Shown here in pieces: positions 42,062 to 51,083 of a stretch of DNA of 64,000 bases. The stretch's first letter is position 1. Every line of letters starts with the position of its first letter. Under the pieces are notes generated by a model. The model saw only the letters and a list, made by a program, of their open reading frames with translations. It had not been told where the DNA came from and searched no databases. The DNA comes from Thiohalocapsa sp963704155 (GTDB lineage Bacteria > Pseudomonadota > Gammaproteobacteria > Chromatiales > Chromatiaceae), in the NCBI GenBank assembly GCA_963704155.1, contig CAVPHF010000043.1:1-64000 (forward strand). The letters are read 5' to 3'. The position numbers and the translations under genes are program-made.

Positions 42062-42631
42062 TCAGGCGTGCCCGGCCTCGCCGCTCAGCAGGTTCATATC
42101 CACGCCGAGCAGCTGGGCCGCGGCCAGCCAGCGCTGGGCGGGAGACATGGAGAACATGATGCCGGCGTCGGCCGGCCCGTTGAGCCAAGCGTTGGCGCTC
42201 AGTTCGTCCTCGAGCTGGCCGCCGCCCCAGCCGGCGTAGCCCAGCGCGATCAGGCGCTGCGCCGGGCCACGTCCGTCAGCGATGGCCTCCAGCACGTCCC
42301 GCGATGTGGTCACGCGGATATCGGGCGTGACGCTCAATGTCGAGTCGAAGTCGCTGGGGCCGGTGTGGATGACGAAGCCGCGGTCGGTCTGCACCGGCCC
42401 GCCCAGGTAGACATGGGCGTCCGCGACCCCCTCGGCACTGGACTCGATATCGAGCTGTTCGAGCACCTCACCCAGGCGAATGTCCATCGGGCGATTGATG
42501 ACGATGCCCATGGCGCCCTGATCGGTATGCTCGCAGATATAGGTCACCGTTCGCGAAAAGTTCGGATCCTTGAGACCCGGCATCGCGATCAGGAAGTGGT
42601 TGGTGAGAGACGTGGCAAAACCCATGCGCAT
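42062..42631 (-). CDS. YqgE/AlgH family protein
   Basis: Protein of 189 residues: SLTNHFLIAMPGLKDPNFSR, TYICEHTDQGAMGIVINRP, YLGGPVQTDRGFVIHTG and a C-terminal LIALGYAGWGGGQLEDEL. The family is DUF179; AlgH affects alginate regulation in Pseudomonas, but the general role is unknown. ATG 42631 (MRMGFATSL) was chosen over the longer frame because it matches the family start. Confidence 0.93.
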   Translation of the reverse strand: MRMGFATSLTNHFLIAMPGLKDPNFSRTVTYICEHTDQGAMGIVINRPMDIRLGEVLEQLDIESSAEGVADAHVYLGGPVQTDRGFVIHTGPSDFDSTLSVTPDIRVTTSRDVLEAIADGRGPAQRLIALGYAGWGGGQLEDELSANAWLNGPADAGIMFSMSPAQRWLAAAQLLGVDMNLLSGEAGHA

Positions 42632-42690
42632 AGTATCCAGACCCCTCTGCCGCGAGGCAAGCGCCGCGACAGCCTCTCGCTGCCCCGCAG

Positions 42691-43677
42691 TCATTTGTCC
42701 CACCCGAGCCGATTGTTGCGCTGAAACTGCCAGGTCCGCGTGATATCGAGCACATCCGTCTCGGCCGCGATATCCGCTGGGAAGGGCGCGAACGGGGCGG
42801 CAAGTTCGACGATACGCATGGCCGCCTGGTCAAGAACCTCCTGACCCGACGAACGCAGGACGCGAATTCCCTCCAGGCTGCCATCGGCACGGACCGCGAC
42901 ATGCAGGATCAAGGCGCCATAGAGCCCGCGGCGCGCTGCCTCTTCCGGGTAGTTCAAATTGCCGATACGCTCCACCTTGCGCCGCCAGGCCTCCATATAG
43001 CTTGCATAGCGGTATTCGCGCGTGCTGGTGCTGATGGCCTTGCGCCGCGCGCGGCTCGCATAAGCGCTGGTCTGCGCATTGATGCGCGCCGTTAGCTGCG
43101 CGATCTCGGCGTTACGGCTGGCCAGGATGTCGGCGGCCGAGACCGCCTGCGGCAATTCCAGCGGCAGCGGCGTTTCGGGGGCATCGAGGATGTCGGGCAC
43201 CCGCGACAGCGGTTCCGGTTCTAGTGCCGGTGCGCTCGGTGGGTCCGGGACCGGCTCCGGCATGGGCTCCGGCATGGGCATTGGCAGCGGTTCTGGCAGC
43301 GATTCGGCGATGGCCGCCGACGCGGACTCCGGCAACGGCTCGGGCGGCGCGTCGGCCGAGTCGATCTCGGAATCAGGCAGAAAATCCGGCTCGGGTGCTT
43401 CAAGTTCGGGCAGCGGCGTCGAGGTTTCGGCCGCTCGGTCGGCCTGAGCCGCCACCGCATCCGGCGCCGGCTGGTCGGCTGTGGAATGCTTGATCAGCAT
43501 GACGTCGATGATAGTCAGGTCGGGCACGCGCGCGACCGGCAGCTCGAAACCAATGCCGAACAGCACCAGCGCATGCGCAACCGCGGCCAGCGTGAGCGCG
43601 AGCAACATCGCACGGGCATCACTGCCTGCACCGCGGGGGCGTGGCGCAGGGATCGGCGAATCGGCGATGCTGGTCAT
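42691..43677 (-). CDS. TonB family protein
   Basis: Energy-transducing protein of 328 residues. Membrane anchor MLLALTLAAVAHALVLFGIG (about 24-43), a long Pro/Glu/Ser-rich periplasmic spacer with repeated PEPMPEP-like units at 85-175, and a C-terminal TonB domain (IGNLNYPEEAARRGLYGALI, VLRSSGQEVLDQAAMRIVEL) ending WQFQRNNRLGWDK. It would couple ExbB-ExbD to outer-membrane receptors, but those genes are not here. The spacer repeats are responsible for a regular DNA pattern that could be mistaken for a repeat array. Confidence 0.9.
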   Translation of the reverse strand: MTSIADSPIPAPRPRGAGSDARAMLLALTLAAVAHALVLFGIGFELPVARVPDLTIIDVMLIKHSTADQPAPDAVAAQADRAAETSTPLPELEAPEPDFLPDSEIDSADAPPEPLPESASAAIAESLPEPLPMPMPEPMPEPVPDPPSAPALEPEPLSRVPDILDAPETPLPLELPQAVSAADILASRNAEIAQLTARINAQTSAYASRARRKAISTSTREYRYASYMEAWRRKVERIGNLNYPEEAARRGLYGALILHVAVRADGSLEGIRVLRSSGQEVLDQAAMRIVELAAPFAPFPADIAAETDVLDITRTWQFQRNNRLGWDK

Positions 43678-43721
43678 CGACGGCCGGAAGCCTCTTCACT
43701 CAGCATGTGTTCAGACGCCTT

Positions 43722-44813
43722 TCAGCGCGAGACCGGCGCCTCGATCAGCGGCGGGCCCAGCGCGATGTCGGCCCTGTCATCGAGCAGCTCGACCCTATCC
43801 GCCATTTCCGGATTCATGTGGATGGTGCCGGCATCGTCGATGAGCATCACGTACTCTATGCCCATGCGCCTTGCAATCTCATGCCAGCGCGGCAGACCGG
43901 CGACCATGATCGCGTTGGCCGCGGCTTGGGCAACGGCCGCCGACCCCCTGTGCATCACGGTCACTGCAAGCACGGAGTCGGCCGGATAACCGTTGCGCGG
44001 ATCGATGACATGGTGATAGGTCTTGCCATCATGGATGAAGTTGCGTGCGTAGGCACCGCTGGAGAAGACGCTGGCATCGCCACTGACCTGAATGATGCCG
44101 AGCACGCCGGTGCCGGTGACGCGGCGAATCGGGATGCGCCACGCGCGACCGGCGCGATCACCGATCGCACGCAGGTCGCCGCCGGCATTGATCAGCGCGC
44201 TGCGGATACCGCGGGCACGCAGATTGTCGATGGCCAGGTCCATTGCGTAGCCGACCGCGATGCCGCTGAAATCGAGCTTCACCGCGGGATTGTCGCTCTG
44301 CAGCATGATGCCGTCCTGATACAGATCGGCCATGGTCGGCACCGCCTTGACCAGCCGATGTATCGCTTGCGCCGAAGGCGGCGGCCGGCATTCGGGCTCT
44401 TCGGTATGAAAACCCCAGAGCGACTGCAGATGGCCGATGGCTGGATTGAATAGATCGTCGCTCTGCGCGGCCAGGACCTGGCTCTTTAGAATCACCGGCA
44501 GCAGCGACGGCGGCGCCGCGAACGGCTCGCCGGTCGCAAGCAATTCATTGACACGGACCATCGGACCCGGCTCCCAGGCATGCAGCGCGCGATCGATGAA
44601 GCGGAAGTCCTGCTCCACCTCGGCCGCGGCGGCCTTGGCCTCGTCGCGCAGCGTTCCGACAATACTCAGATCCACGGCGGAGTCGAAGGCAAAGAACTGG
44701 ATGGTGTAGACCGGCGTATCGGCGCCGCGGCAGCCGATGACCAAGGCCGGCAGCAAGAGTAGGATCGGCAGTGTGCGCGAGAGCCGGCCGGCCATCGACG
44801 CGTCAATGCGCAT
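43722..44813 (-). CDS. apbE: FAD:protein FMN transferase ApbE, lipoprotein
   Basis: Protein of 363 residues. The N-terminus carries a lipoprotein signal with lipobox VIGC at about 28. Family blocks: MVRVNELLATGEPFAAPPSL, DFSGIAVGYAMDLAIDNLRA with the substrate-binding Gly-rich turn, ALINAGGDLRAIGD and HVIDPRNGYPADSV. ApbE attaches FMN covalently to subunits of periplasmic or membrane flavoproteins such as Rnf and Nqr. ATG 44813 has AAGAGG eight bases upstream and overlaps the gshB end by 11 bp. Confidence 0.92.
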   Translation of the reverse strand: MRIDASMAGRLSRTLPILLLLPALVIGCRGADTPVYTIQFFAFDSAVDLSIVGTLRDEAKAAAAEVEQDFRFIDRALHAWEPGPMVRVNELLATGEPFAAPPSLLPVILKSQVLAAQSDDLFNPAIGHLQSLWGFHTEEPECRPPPSAQAIHRLVKAVPTMADLYQDGIMLQSDNPAVKLDFSGIAVGYAMDLAIDNLRARGIRSALINAGGDLRAIGDRAGRAWRIPIRRVTGTGVLGIIQVSGDASVFSSGAYARNFIHDGKTYHHVIDPRNGYPADSVLAVTVMHRGSAAVAQAAANAIMVAGLPRWHEIARRMGIEYVMLIDDAGTIHMNPEMADRVELLDDRADIALGPPLIEAPVSR

Positions 44814-45768
44814 CGACGCGACCTCTTATCAGCTTCGCGATCGCGTCCATCAGGTCACCCGCTATGTCGGTGCCGCAATCGCGATCGATCTCCCGAATAC
44901 AGGTCGGGCTGGTGATATTGATCTCGGTGAGCCAGTCGCCGATGACATCCAAACCGGCAAAGAGCACGCCGCGCGCACGCAGCTCAGGACCCACCTGCTC
45001 GGCGATCCAGCGCTCGCGCGCGGACAACGGACGGGTTTCGGCGCGGGCGCCAGCAGCCAGATTGCCACGTGAGTCGCCCCCCGACGGGATCCTTGCCAAC
45101 ACATGTGGAACCGGCACGCCGTCGACCAACAGCACACGCTTGTCGCCGTCGACGATCTCAGGGATATGCCGCTGGGCCATGCAGAAGCGCAGGCCGTGGT
45201 CGGTCAAGGTCTCGATGATCACGCCGGTGTTGGGGTCGCCCTGGCGGACGCGGAAGATCGAGCGCCCGCCCATGCCATCGAGCGGTTTCATCACGATGTC
45301 GCCATGCTCGGCGAGAAACCCGCGCAGCACATCGGCGCGGCGCGTGACCGTCAGCGGCGGGCAGCACTGCGGAAAATAGGCCGCAAACATCTTCTCATTG
45401 GCATCGCGCAACATCTCCGGGTCATTCACCACCAGGCAGCCCGCCTCGCGGGCCAGCTCCAACAGATAGGTGGCATAGACATATTCCATGTCGAACGGCG
45501 GATCCTTGCGCATCAGCACGGCATCGAGCCGGTGGAGCGGCGCCTCAACCGGCTCGCCTAAGGTGAACCAGTCCATAGGATGGTCGCGCACCTCGACAGG
45601 GCGCATCCGCGCATGGACCTGCTGGCCGATCAGATAGAGATCGCCCAGCTCCATGTAGCGCACTGCCCAGCCGCGCCGTTGCGCCGCCAGCATCATTGCG
45701 AAGGTGCTGTCTTTCTTGCTATTTATGGACCCTATCGGGTCCATGATCACGCCAAGGTTGAGCATCAT
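44803..45768 (-). CDS. gshB: Glutathione synthetase
   Basis: ATP-grasp enzyme of 321 residues that adds glycine to gamma-glutamylcysteine. MLNLGVIMDPIGSINSKKDS at the start, LMRKDPPFDMEYVYATYLLE, the ATP-grasp loop DIVMKPLDGMGGRSIFRV and the C-terminal VGPELRARGVLFAGLDVIGD. Start 45768 (MMLNLG) or 45765. It heads the apbE-tonB direction; a hairpin terminator lies upstream of it, insulating it from the 46-kb genes. Confidence 0.95.
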   Translation of the reverse strand: MMLNLGVIMDPIGSINSKKDSTFAMMLAAQRRGWAVRYMELGDLYLIGQQVHARMRPVEVRDHPMDWFTLGEPVEAPLHRLDAVLMRKDPPFDMEYVYATYLLELAREAGCLVVNDPEMLRDANEKMFAAYFPQCCPPLTVTRRADVLRGFLAEHGDIVMKPLDGMGGRSIFRVRQGDPNTGVIIETLTDHGLRFCMAQRHIPEIVDGDKRVLLVDGVPVPHVLARIPSGGDSRGNLAAGARAETRPLSARERWIAEQVGPELRARGVLFAGLDVIGDWLTEINITSPTCIREIDRDCGTDIAGDLMDAIAKLIRGRVDAH

Positions 45769-45830
45769 CCAGGCAGTGTAACTCAGGCGCCTGGGGCTGT
45801 CAGCGTGATGACGAACGCTGTGCGGCCAGC

Positions 45831-45867
45831 AAAAGAAACCCCGGCGTTCGGGGGAGGACACCGGGGT
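45831..45867 (-). terminator. Intrinsic terminator, minus strand
   Basis: On the minus strand, ACCCCGG and CCGGGGT (45861-45867 and 45838-45844) form a 7-bp GC stem around a 16-nt loop, followed by TTCTTTT. It would end the transcript of the 46-48 kb genes before gshB. Confidence 0.7.
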
Positions 45868-45873
45868 AACCAT

Positions 45874-45894
45874 TCCCGGCCGTGGAGGCCGGGA
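45874..45894. terminator. Second hairpin next to the terminator
   Basis: TCCCGGCC-GTGGA-GGCCGGGA is a perfect 8-bp stem with a 5-nt loop, immediately before the terminator in the minus-strand direction. No U-run; probably a stem that helps pausing or protects the 3' end. Confidence 0.5.
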
Positions 45895-46090
45895 CAAGGC
45901 CCGATGAGAGGGGGAACCCACCGGACCAACGCCCGTAGGCGCTTGTAATATTGGAGTATAGACGGCGATTCAAGTTCCGCCGGAAAATCCAGTTTCTAGC
46001 GCCTAGTGCAGCAGGGTAGCAGTCGCGGGGCCGTTATTGGCCGTCAGCAGCCGAAGACGCACTCGCCGTCCTCACCCGTCGCCCCTCTCT

Positions 46091-46888
46091 TTATGGCAGA
46101 GTCACCTGCACAAATTCCGACGGCCGCAGGATCTCGTCCGGCCGGCTGGCGAAGATCAGGTCCAGCTCATAGACAGCGCCGTCGGGATCGATGCGCACAG
46201 CCTCGACGCCGAGGCTGTAGATCTGCGCGTCGCGGGGACGGCCTCGCACCAGCACCCTGGCCGGCTGGCCGGGTCGATAGCGGCGCAGCACGTCCGAGGT
46301 GACCAGCACCCGCGCCAGCATCCGGTCGGTGGGGGCTACCGCCACCAAGGGTGCCTGTTGCAGGGTTTTGTAGATGACGGCACCGTCGTAGGCATTGCGT
46401 GCGACGACGATGCCGTCGAAGGGCGCGCGCAGCTCGGTGCGCTCCAGCATCACGTCAGCGGCCGCCTGCAGGGCCTTGGCGGATTCATGCTCGGCCACCG
46501 CGACCGCTTGGTTCAGCTCGGCGTCCTTGAGCTCTTCGATGGCGATCAGGCCGCGATCGTAGAGTTCCTGTGCACGCCCCAGCTCGCGCCCGGCATCCTC
46601 CAGCGCGACCGCGCTGCGGGCGACACGGGCCTTGGCCTGTAGCGCACCGGCGGTGGCCTCGCGCTGATCCATACGCAACAGCAGCTCACCCTTGTCGACG
46701 TGTTGGCCGGTGGTCACGAAGACTTGCTCGACAACGCCATTCTCAATGGCGCGCATCTCGACCTTGTGCAGCCATTCCAACCGACCACTGACCTGCACCG
46801 CGGCGGCGTCGGCAGCAACGACGATCAACAGCAGCACGGCGGCCTTGGCCGAAACAGTTGAAAGGGGACGGCGGACGGTCAGCTTCAT
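46091..46888 (-). CDS. Periplasmic adaptor (HlyD/RND type)
   Basis: Protein of 265 residues. Signal peptide to about 30, then the lipoyl half-motifs VFVTTGQHVDKGELLLRMDQ and ELRAPFDGIVVARNAYDG flanking a short alpha hairpin (KARVARSAVALEDAGRELGR), and a beta-barrel part with GQPARVLVRGRPRDAQIYSL. Adaptors of this kind connect an inner-membrane pump to a TolC channel. No pump gene is adjacent; only a TolC-like gene lies upstream. The start at 46888 gives the signal peptide. Confidence 0.88.
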   Translation of the reverse strand: MKLTVRRPLSTVSAKAAVLLLIVVAADAAAVQVSGRLEWLHKVEMRAIENGVVEQVFVTTGQHVDKGELLLRMDQREATAGALQAKARVARSAVALEDAGRELGRAQELYDRGLIAIEELKDAELNQAVAVAEHESAKALQAAADVMLERTELRAPFDGIVVARNAYDGAVIYKTLQQAPLVAVAPTDRMLARVLVTSDVLRRYRPGQPARVLVRGRPRDAQIYSLGVEAVRIDPDGAVYELDLIFASRPDEILRPSEFVQVTLP

Positions 46889-47040
46889 CGTGATACTTTT
46901 CGCGCGTGGGAGCTTGGCTGGGGGCTGGGGCTGTCGGCTGGATTTCTTGACTCGAGTCTCGGTCCTGGAGCCGACGCGGCTTGAGGGATTCAGGGGCTGG
47001 AGAGGCCAGGGGCGGTTGCTTGTCGCAACTCTGCCTTTCG

Positions 47041-48093
47041 TCAGGGCAACGACTGCCCCTGCAGTGCCTTCAGCTCCGCGCGGGTCAGCGCTCGGCAGAG
47101 TGCCACCTGCTCCTCGTCTCGTCGCGCCTTGGTCTGTTGGCTCATCGAGAATCCAAGGTCGGCCTTGACCTCCAGCTCGTACATGGTGCGGCTCTCGTCC
47201 AGCTTCAGATCGCGCCAGTTCGACTCGGTCTTGGCTTGCTCGGCGATCACGCGCAGCAGTTCAAGACGCGTCAGCAGTTCCAGCGCCTGCTGGCGAACCT
47301 CCATCTCGATCAACGCGCGCTCGGCAGACGAGCGTTCGGTCATCAGTTGGCCGATATGTGGGTTCTTCTCCAATGCGGTGGTCACCACCGCCTCAAGCTC
47401 CGGCAGCGCCTCGTCCGGCAAGGCCAGATCCGGTGTCACCAGGTCTCGCGGCAACTCCGTTGGCCGGCCGAGCGCCTGTGCCAGCAGCGAGCGGCTGACG
47501 CGCTGCGCCGCCTCGCTGGCCGCCCGCTGGCGGCGGATCAATTGGTAGCCCGCTTCCAGTTCCGCGACCTTCAGCGGCGAGAACTGTCCGAGTTCTTCGC
47601 GCGCCGCGGCGCGGTCGAACTGAATGTAGGCGACCGCAAGCGCTTCGTTATCGCGCGCATAGCTGAGGTCTGCCAGCAAGACGTCATAGAAGCGCTGCAT
47701 GATCTCGAGGCGCTGCGCAACTTCGCTCGCCATCCACCGCGACCAGGCGACGTCACGGTCGTCGTCTCGTCCGCGCGTGCCGGTGAATGCCAGCTCATGG
47801 CAGCCGAGGAACAGCGGTTGGCGGCGCGCCGGGGCCAACCACCCCGCATCGGCCGCCAGCCTCGGGTGGTCGGCGGCGAAGGCGAGCGCCTGCTCGAGAC
47901 TGAGCGGGCTCGGGACTCCCGGCTCGTCCGCGGTCGCTGGGCCAATTGCGCCGGCGATCAGTAACAACAGGAAAAGCGCCGCCGCCGGCTGTCGTCCTCG
48001 GCCCCGCCTTCGGCAGCGCTCGATTCTAGCAGCCGTGGAGCAGTCGGATCGGGAACTGGCGAAGCGCGTTGCGACGGTTGTGTTCAGGTGCAT
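47041..48093 (-). CDS. TolC-type outer membrane efflux protein
   Basis: Protein of about 350 residues. A signal segment around AALFLLLLIAGAIGPATA is followed by repeated coiled helices (RFYDVLLADLSYARDNEALA, GQFSPLKVAELEAGYQLIRR) of the outer-membrane efflux family; the tail is long and charged. At about 295 mature residues it is shorter than TolC, with much of the first repeat reduced. Start uncertain: ATG 48093 is the best, leaving a 35-residue basic stretch before the signal; a later start is possible. Together with the 46-kb adaptor it makes an orphan pair. Confidence 0.75.
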   Translation of the reverse strand: MHLNTTVATRFASSRSDCSTAARIERCRRRGRGRQPAAALFLLLLIAGAIGPATADEPGVPSPLSLEQALAFAADHPRLAADAGWLAPARRQPLFLGCHELAFTGTRGRDDDRDVAWSRWMASEVAQRLEIMQRFYDVLLADLSYARDNEALAVAYIQFDRAAAREELGQFSPLKVAELEAGYQLIRRQRAASEAAQRVSRSLLAQALGRPTELPRDLVTPDLALPDEALPELEAVVTTALEKNPHIGQLMTERSSAERALIEMEVRQQALELLTRLELLRVIAEQAKTESNWRDLKLDESRTMYELEVKADLGFSMSQQTKARRDEEQVALCRALTRAELKALQGQSLP

Positions 48094-48130
48094 GATCAGA
48101 TGCGAAGTCAAAACTGCCAGAGCCTGCGGC

Positions 48131-48847
48131 CTAGAGACCACCGACGCGGACATAGATCAAGCAGCCGGCCTCGGAAAAGGGTCTGTGCCGGCTGAGGTGC
48201 GGGCTGCGGATCCAGGTGCCGCGCGGATAGCGGCCATGCTCGTCGGCAAACTCACCGTCGAGGACGAGGATCTCCTCTCCGCCCCAGTGGGTATGGCTCT
48301 GGAAGTAGGTCCCCGGCGCCCATCGGACCAGAGCGACATTCTCCGGATAGCCGGCCTGGGCGTAAAGCGGTCGCACACTCAGCCCATCCACCAGGCCGGG
48401 TCGCCAACCGTCGGCAGCACGCGTGTCCTCGACCAGCCGGGGGCGGTCAGCACCCGGATACTGCCGCAGACGGACGAACAGTGTGCAGCCCGACGCCGAG
48501 CGCGGCGAATGCCGGCTGTCATGCGGGTTCATCAGGAAGGTTCCGGCCGGATAGTCGCCCTGCTCGTCGGAGAATACGCCGTCCAATACCAGGATCTCTT
48601 CGCCTTCAGGATGGGCGTGCTCCGGGAAAGCACCGCCAGCCGCATAGCGTACCAGGCTGGTCACGGGCCCGAACTCCCCACCCTTCCGATACAAAGGCTT
48701 ACGCCAGACGCTACCGCTCGGACTCGGCTCCCAGCGCATTTGGGCGGACTCGATCACCACCCGCTGGTCGAGGTCGGCATTGACGTCGACGGGGTGTTCA
48801 GACGGTTGAGGCAGTGAAGCGCTCACATGCGCTGGGGTATCAATCAT
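48131..48847 (-). CDS. Double cupin protein, ChrR-like
   Basis: Protein of 238 residues with two cupin domains. Metal-ligand motif 1 is GGAFPEHAHPEGEEILVLDG (about 70-90) and motif 2 of that domain is GTFLMNPHDSRHSP. The second domain has GTYFQSHTHWGGEEILVLDG and GTWIRSPHLSRH. This is the ChrR cupin type, seen alone or as anti-sigma C-termini; no zinc-binding anti-sigma N-domain is present here. ATG 48847 is the simplest start. The metal and substrate are unknown. Confidence 0.88.
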   Translation of the reverse strand: MIDTPAHVSASLPQPSEHPVDVNADLDQRVVIESAQMRWEPSPSGSVWRKPLYRKGGEFGPVTSLVRYAAGGAFPEHAHPEGEEILVLDGVFSDEQGDYPAGTFLMNPHDSRHSPRSASGCTLFVRLRQYPGADRPRLVEDTRAADGWRPGLVDGLSVRPLYAQAGYPENVALVRWAPGTYFQSHTHWGGEEILVLDGEFADEHGRYPRGTWIRSPHLSRHRPFSEAGCLIYVRVGGL

Positions 48848-49096
48848 TGGAGTTCGTCGGACGTGAAAATGGCCGGCCACCAATCCAAGCCCTCGGCCGG
48901 ACGCCTGGATATTCGGCGAATTGGGGTGCGCAGATCAATACAGTTCAATGCCCTTTGGCTGCCCTTTGGCTTTTGGCGATTCCTGGCAATCGCCAAAGTG
49001 CAATTCCATCAGAATCTACTCTTGCGAAATCATCTCAGGTAGGCGAGGATTTTACCTGTTTTCGCTCAGAATAACTGTTGAGGCCATGTGAGTATC

Positions 49097-50662
49097 ATGA
49101 ACGAGCCGCCGCACACCCGAACCCCCTTGCTCGCACGCCTTGTCAGCCAACAGGGGTCGGCAACCAATGTATTCACCAGCGGCGTCATTTGGGTGCTTGC
49201 CGCCTCGGCCCTGCTGGCCCTCGGCGGTTGCGGTGGCGGCGGGTCGAATGTACGCGACGATGGCGTCTCGAAGGTCTCCTACGACAGCAGCGGCCCGTTC
49301 CCAGTGCCGGAGGAGATCCAGCCTAACGTCGACTTCTGGCGGCACGTCTATGGTGTCTGGGGCCGCGGCCAAGTCGCCTTCCACGACAACGAGTACATGG
49401 GCGTGGTCTACGAGGTCGCGCGGCTGCCCGGCACGGTTCAGGAAGGCTACACCAACGAGCAGAAGGCGTGGGTGAAGTCCCGCGAGGCGATGTACCGGGA
49501 CCGCTTGCGCTCGCTCGAGACCAAGGTGAGACAGCGCGAGCCGCTAACGGCCACGGACAAGGAATTGCTCGCCAAGATCGAACAGGGTGCCGGCAAGGGC
49601 GCGGTCTACGGCGCCGAGGATCGGCTACGCAGCCAGCGCGGCGTGCGCGAGCGCTTCAAACGCGGGCTGGAGATCAGCGGCCGCTATGATCCGCGTTTCC
49701 GCGAGATCATGCGTGCCCAAGGCGTGCCGGAGGATCTCGCCTACCTGCCTCACGTGGAGTCGTCGTTCCAGACCCATGCGCGCTCCAGCGTAGGCGCCGC
49801 CGGTATCTGGCAGTTCATGCCGGCCACGGGTCGCGACTACGGCATGCGCGTCGACAGGACCATCGACGAGCGGCTCGACCCGATCACCTGCGCCGACGGC
49901 GCCGCGCGCTATCTCTCTGCGGCTCACCGCAAGCTCGGCAGCTGGCCGCTGGCGATCACCTCCTACAACCATGGCAAGGGTGGCATGGCCAATGCCAAGG
50001 CCCAGTACGGCGACAACATCGGCAAGATCGTGAGACAGTACAACGGCCGTGCCTTTGGGTTCGCGTCGCGCAACTTCTATGCCTCTTTCGTCGCAGCGCG
50101 CGAGGTGGCCGATCATCCGGGGCGCTACTTCCCGGAAGGGGTAAGTTACGACGCACCCTGGTCCTACGAGCGTCTGGTGCTGCGCAGCCCGATGCCAGCA
50201 AAGCACGTGGCAAGTCATTATGGTGTTTCCACCGCGAGCCTTGCCGATGCAAACCTGCACTGGCGCGAACGGGCGGTCGATAGCCGTTCGCATTTGCCGG
50301 CCGGGAGCACGGTCTGGCTGCCGGCCGGGACCACGCGTCGCGTCGCAGCGCATCCGCCCGCGTATCGAGCACCGATCAGCGTGCCGTCGACCGCGACCCT
50401 GGTTGCCCGGAACGACAAGGGCGCGGCAAAAAAGCCGGCAACCAGGCCGGCCAAGACGGCAAGCGTAACCTTGGCCAGCAGCACCAAGGCAGCGGCCGCC
50501 GCGACCAAGCCCGCTTCGAAGTATCACCTGGTGAAACCGGATGAGACCCTCTACCGGGTTGCACTCAACAACGGCATCTCGGTGGAACAGCTGCGCAAGT
50601 TCAACCGTCTCGGTCCGAAAGACAACAAGATCCGCGTCGGCCAAAAACTCAAGGTATATTGA
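49097..50662 (+). CDS. mltD: Membrane-bound lytic transglycosylase D-like, with LysM
   Basis: Lipoprotein of 521 residues. Lipobox LGGC at the end of IWVLAASALLALGG. SLT domain from about 205 to 320: PEDLAYLPHVESSFQTHARS with the catalytic Glu near 221, AAGIWQFMPATGRDYGM and ITSYNHGKGGMANA. A linker and one C-terminal LysM (YHLVKPDETLYRVALNNGIS) bind peptidoglycan. It cleaves glycan strands with formation of anhydromuropeptides. GTG 49088 is an alternative start; ATG 49097 was chosen. Its end overlaps the convergent DUF1576 frame by 14 bp. Confidence 0.93.
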   Translation: MNEPPHTRTPLLARLVSQQGSATNVFTSGVIWVLAASALLALGGCGGGGSNVRDDGVSKVSYDSSGPFPVPEEIQPNVDFWRHVYGVWGRGQVAFHDNEYMGVVYEVARLPGTVQEGYTNEQKAWVKSREAMYRDRLRSLETKVRQREPLTATDKELLAKIEQGAGKGAVYGAEDRLRSQRGVRERFKRGLEISGRYDPRFREIMRAQGVPEDLAYLPHVESSFQTHARSSVGAAGIWQFMPATGRDYGMRVDRTIDERLDPITCADGAARYLSAAHRKLGSWPLAITSYNHGKGGMANAKAQYGDNIGKIVRQYNGRAFGFASRNFYASFVAAREVADHPGRYFPEGVSYDAPWSYERLVLRSPMPAKHVASHYGVSTASLADANLHWRERAVDSRSHLPAGSTVWLPAGTTRRVAAHPPAYRAPISVPSTATLVARNDKGAAKKPATRPAKTASVTLASSTKAAAAATKPASKYHLVKPDETLYRVALNNGISVEQLRKFNRLGPKDNKIRVGQKLKVY

Positions 50663-51083
50663 TGTTGTTGGCAAACGGCTGGCCGCGAAAGCGCGAATAC
50701 GCCCAGACGCCGAGGACGATGAACCAGATGTTGAGCAGGTTCTTTCCGAACAGCCCGAAGCCGAGCACCAGGAACAGCGCCGCTACGGCGGCACCAGTCA
50801 TCTTGGCACGCGCCAGGTAGTAGACCAGACAGGCACTTAGCGTCAGCAATCCGGCGCTCACCAGTGCGGCGCCGATACCGCCGACCCCCATGTAATCAGT
50901 CAGCAGGCTGTCGGGCGACATTAGGATCGCGCCAAGTCCGTGCCATATCTCGCTCGGGCTGTCGACCAAGAAGCCGAAGAGCACGAACGCGAGCGCATAG
51001 GACGCGATGATGAGCAGGATCAGGCCATCGCTGGCCGGTCTCGGTCCATCGCCGTCAAGCGGCTCCTCGCGATCGATTGTCAT
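50649..51083 (-). CDS. Truncated DUF1576 membrane protein
   Basis: Membrane protein of 144 residues that matches only one part of the DUF1576 family, which I recall as about 400 residues. Helices: LILLIIASYALAFVLFGFLV, TDYMGVGGIGAALVSAGLLT, AKMTGAAVAALFLVLGFGLF and LLNIWFIVLGVWAYSRF. The frame ends at NNINIP inside the end of mltD, where the family continues for about 250 residues. A fragment cut off by an ancient rearrangement, but with an intact start and no internal stop. It may still be expressed. Confidence 0.75.
   Translation of the reverse strand: MTIDREEPLDGDGPRPASDGLILLIIASYALAFVLFGFLVDSPSEIWHGLGAILMSPDSLLTDYMGVGGIGAALVSAGLLTLSACLVYYLARAKMTGAAVAALFLVLGFGLFGKNLLNIWFIVLGVWAYSRFRGQPFANNINIP

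Noticed and set aside
43200..43460. Possible tandem repeat or CRISPR-like pattern
   Set aside because: It is the Pro-Glu spacer of TonB; the units are codon-based, imperfect and have no spacers.
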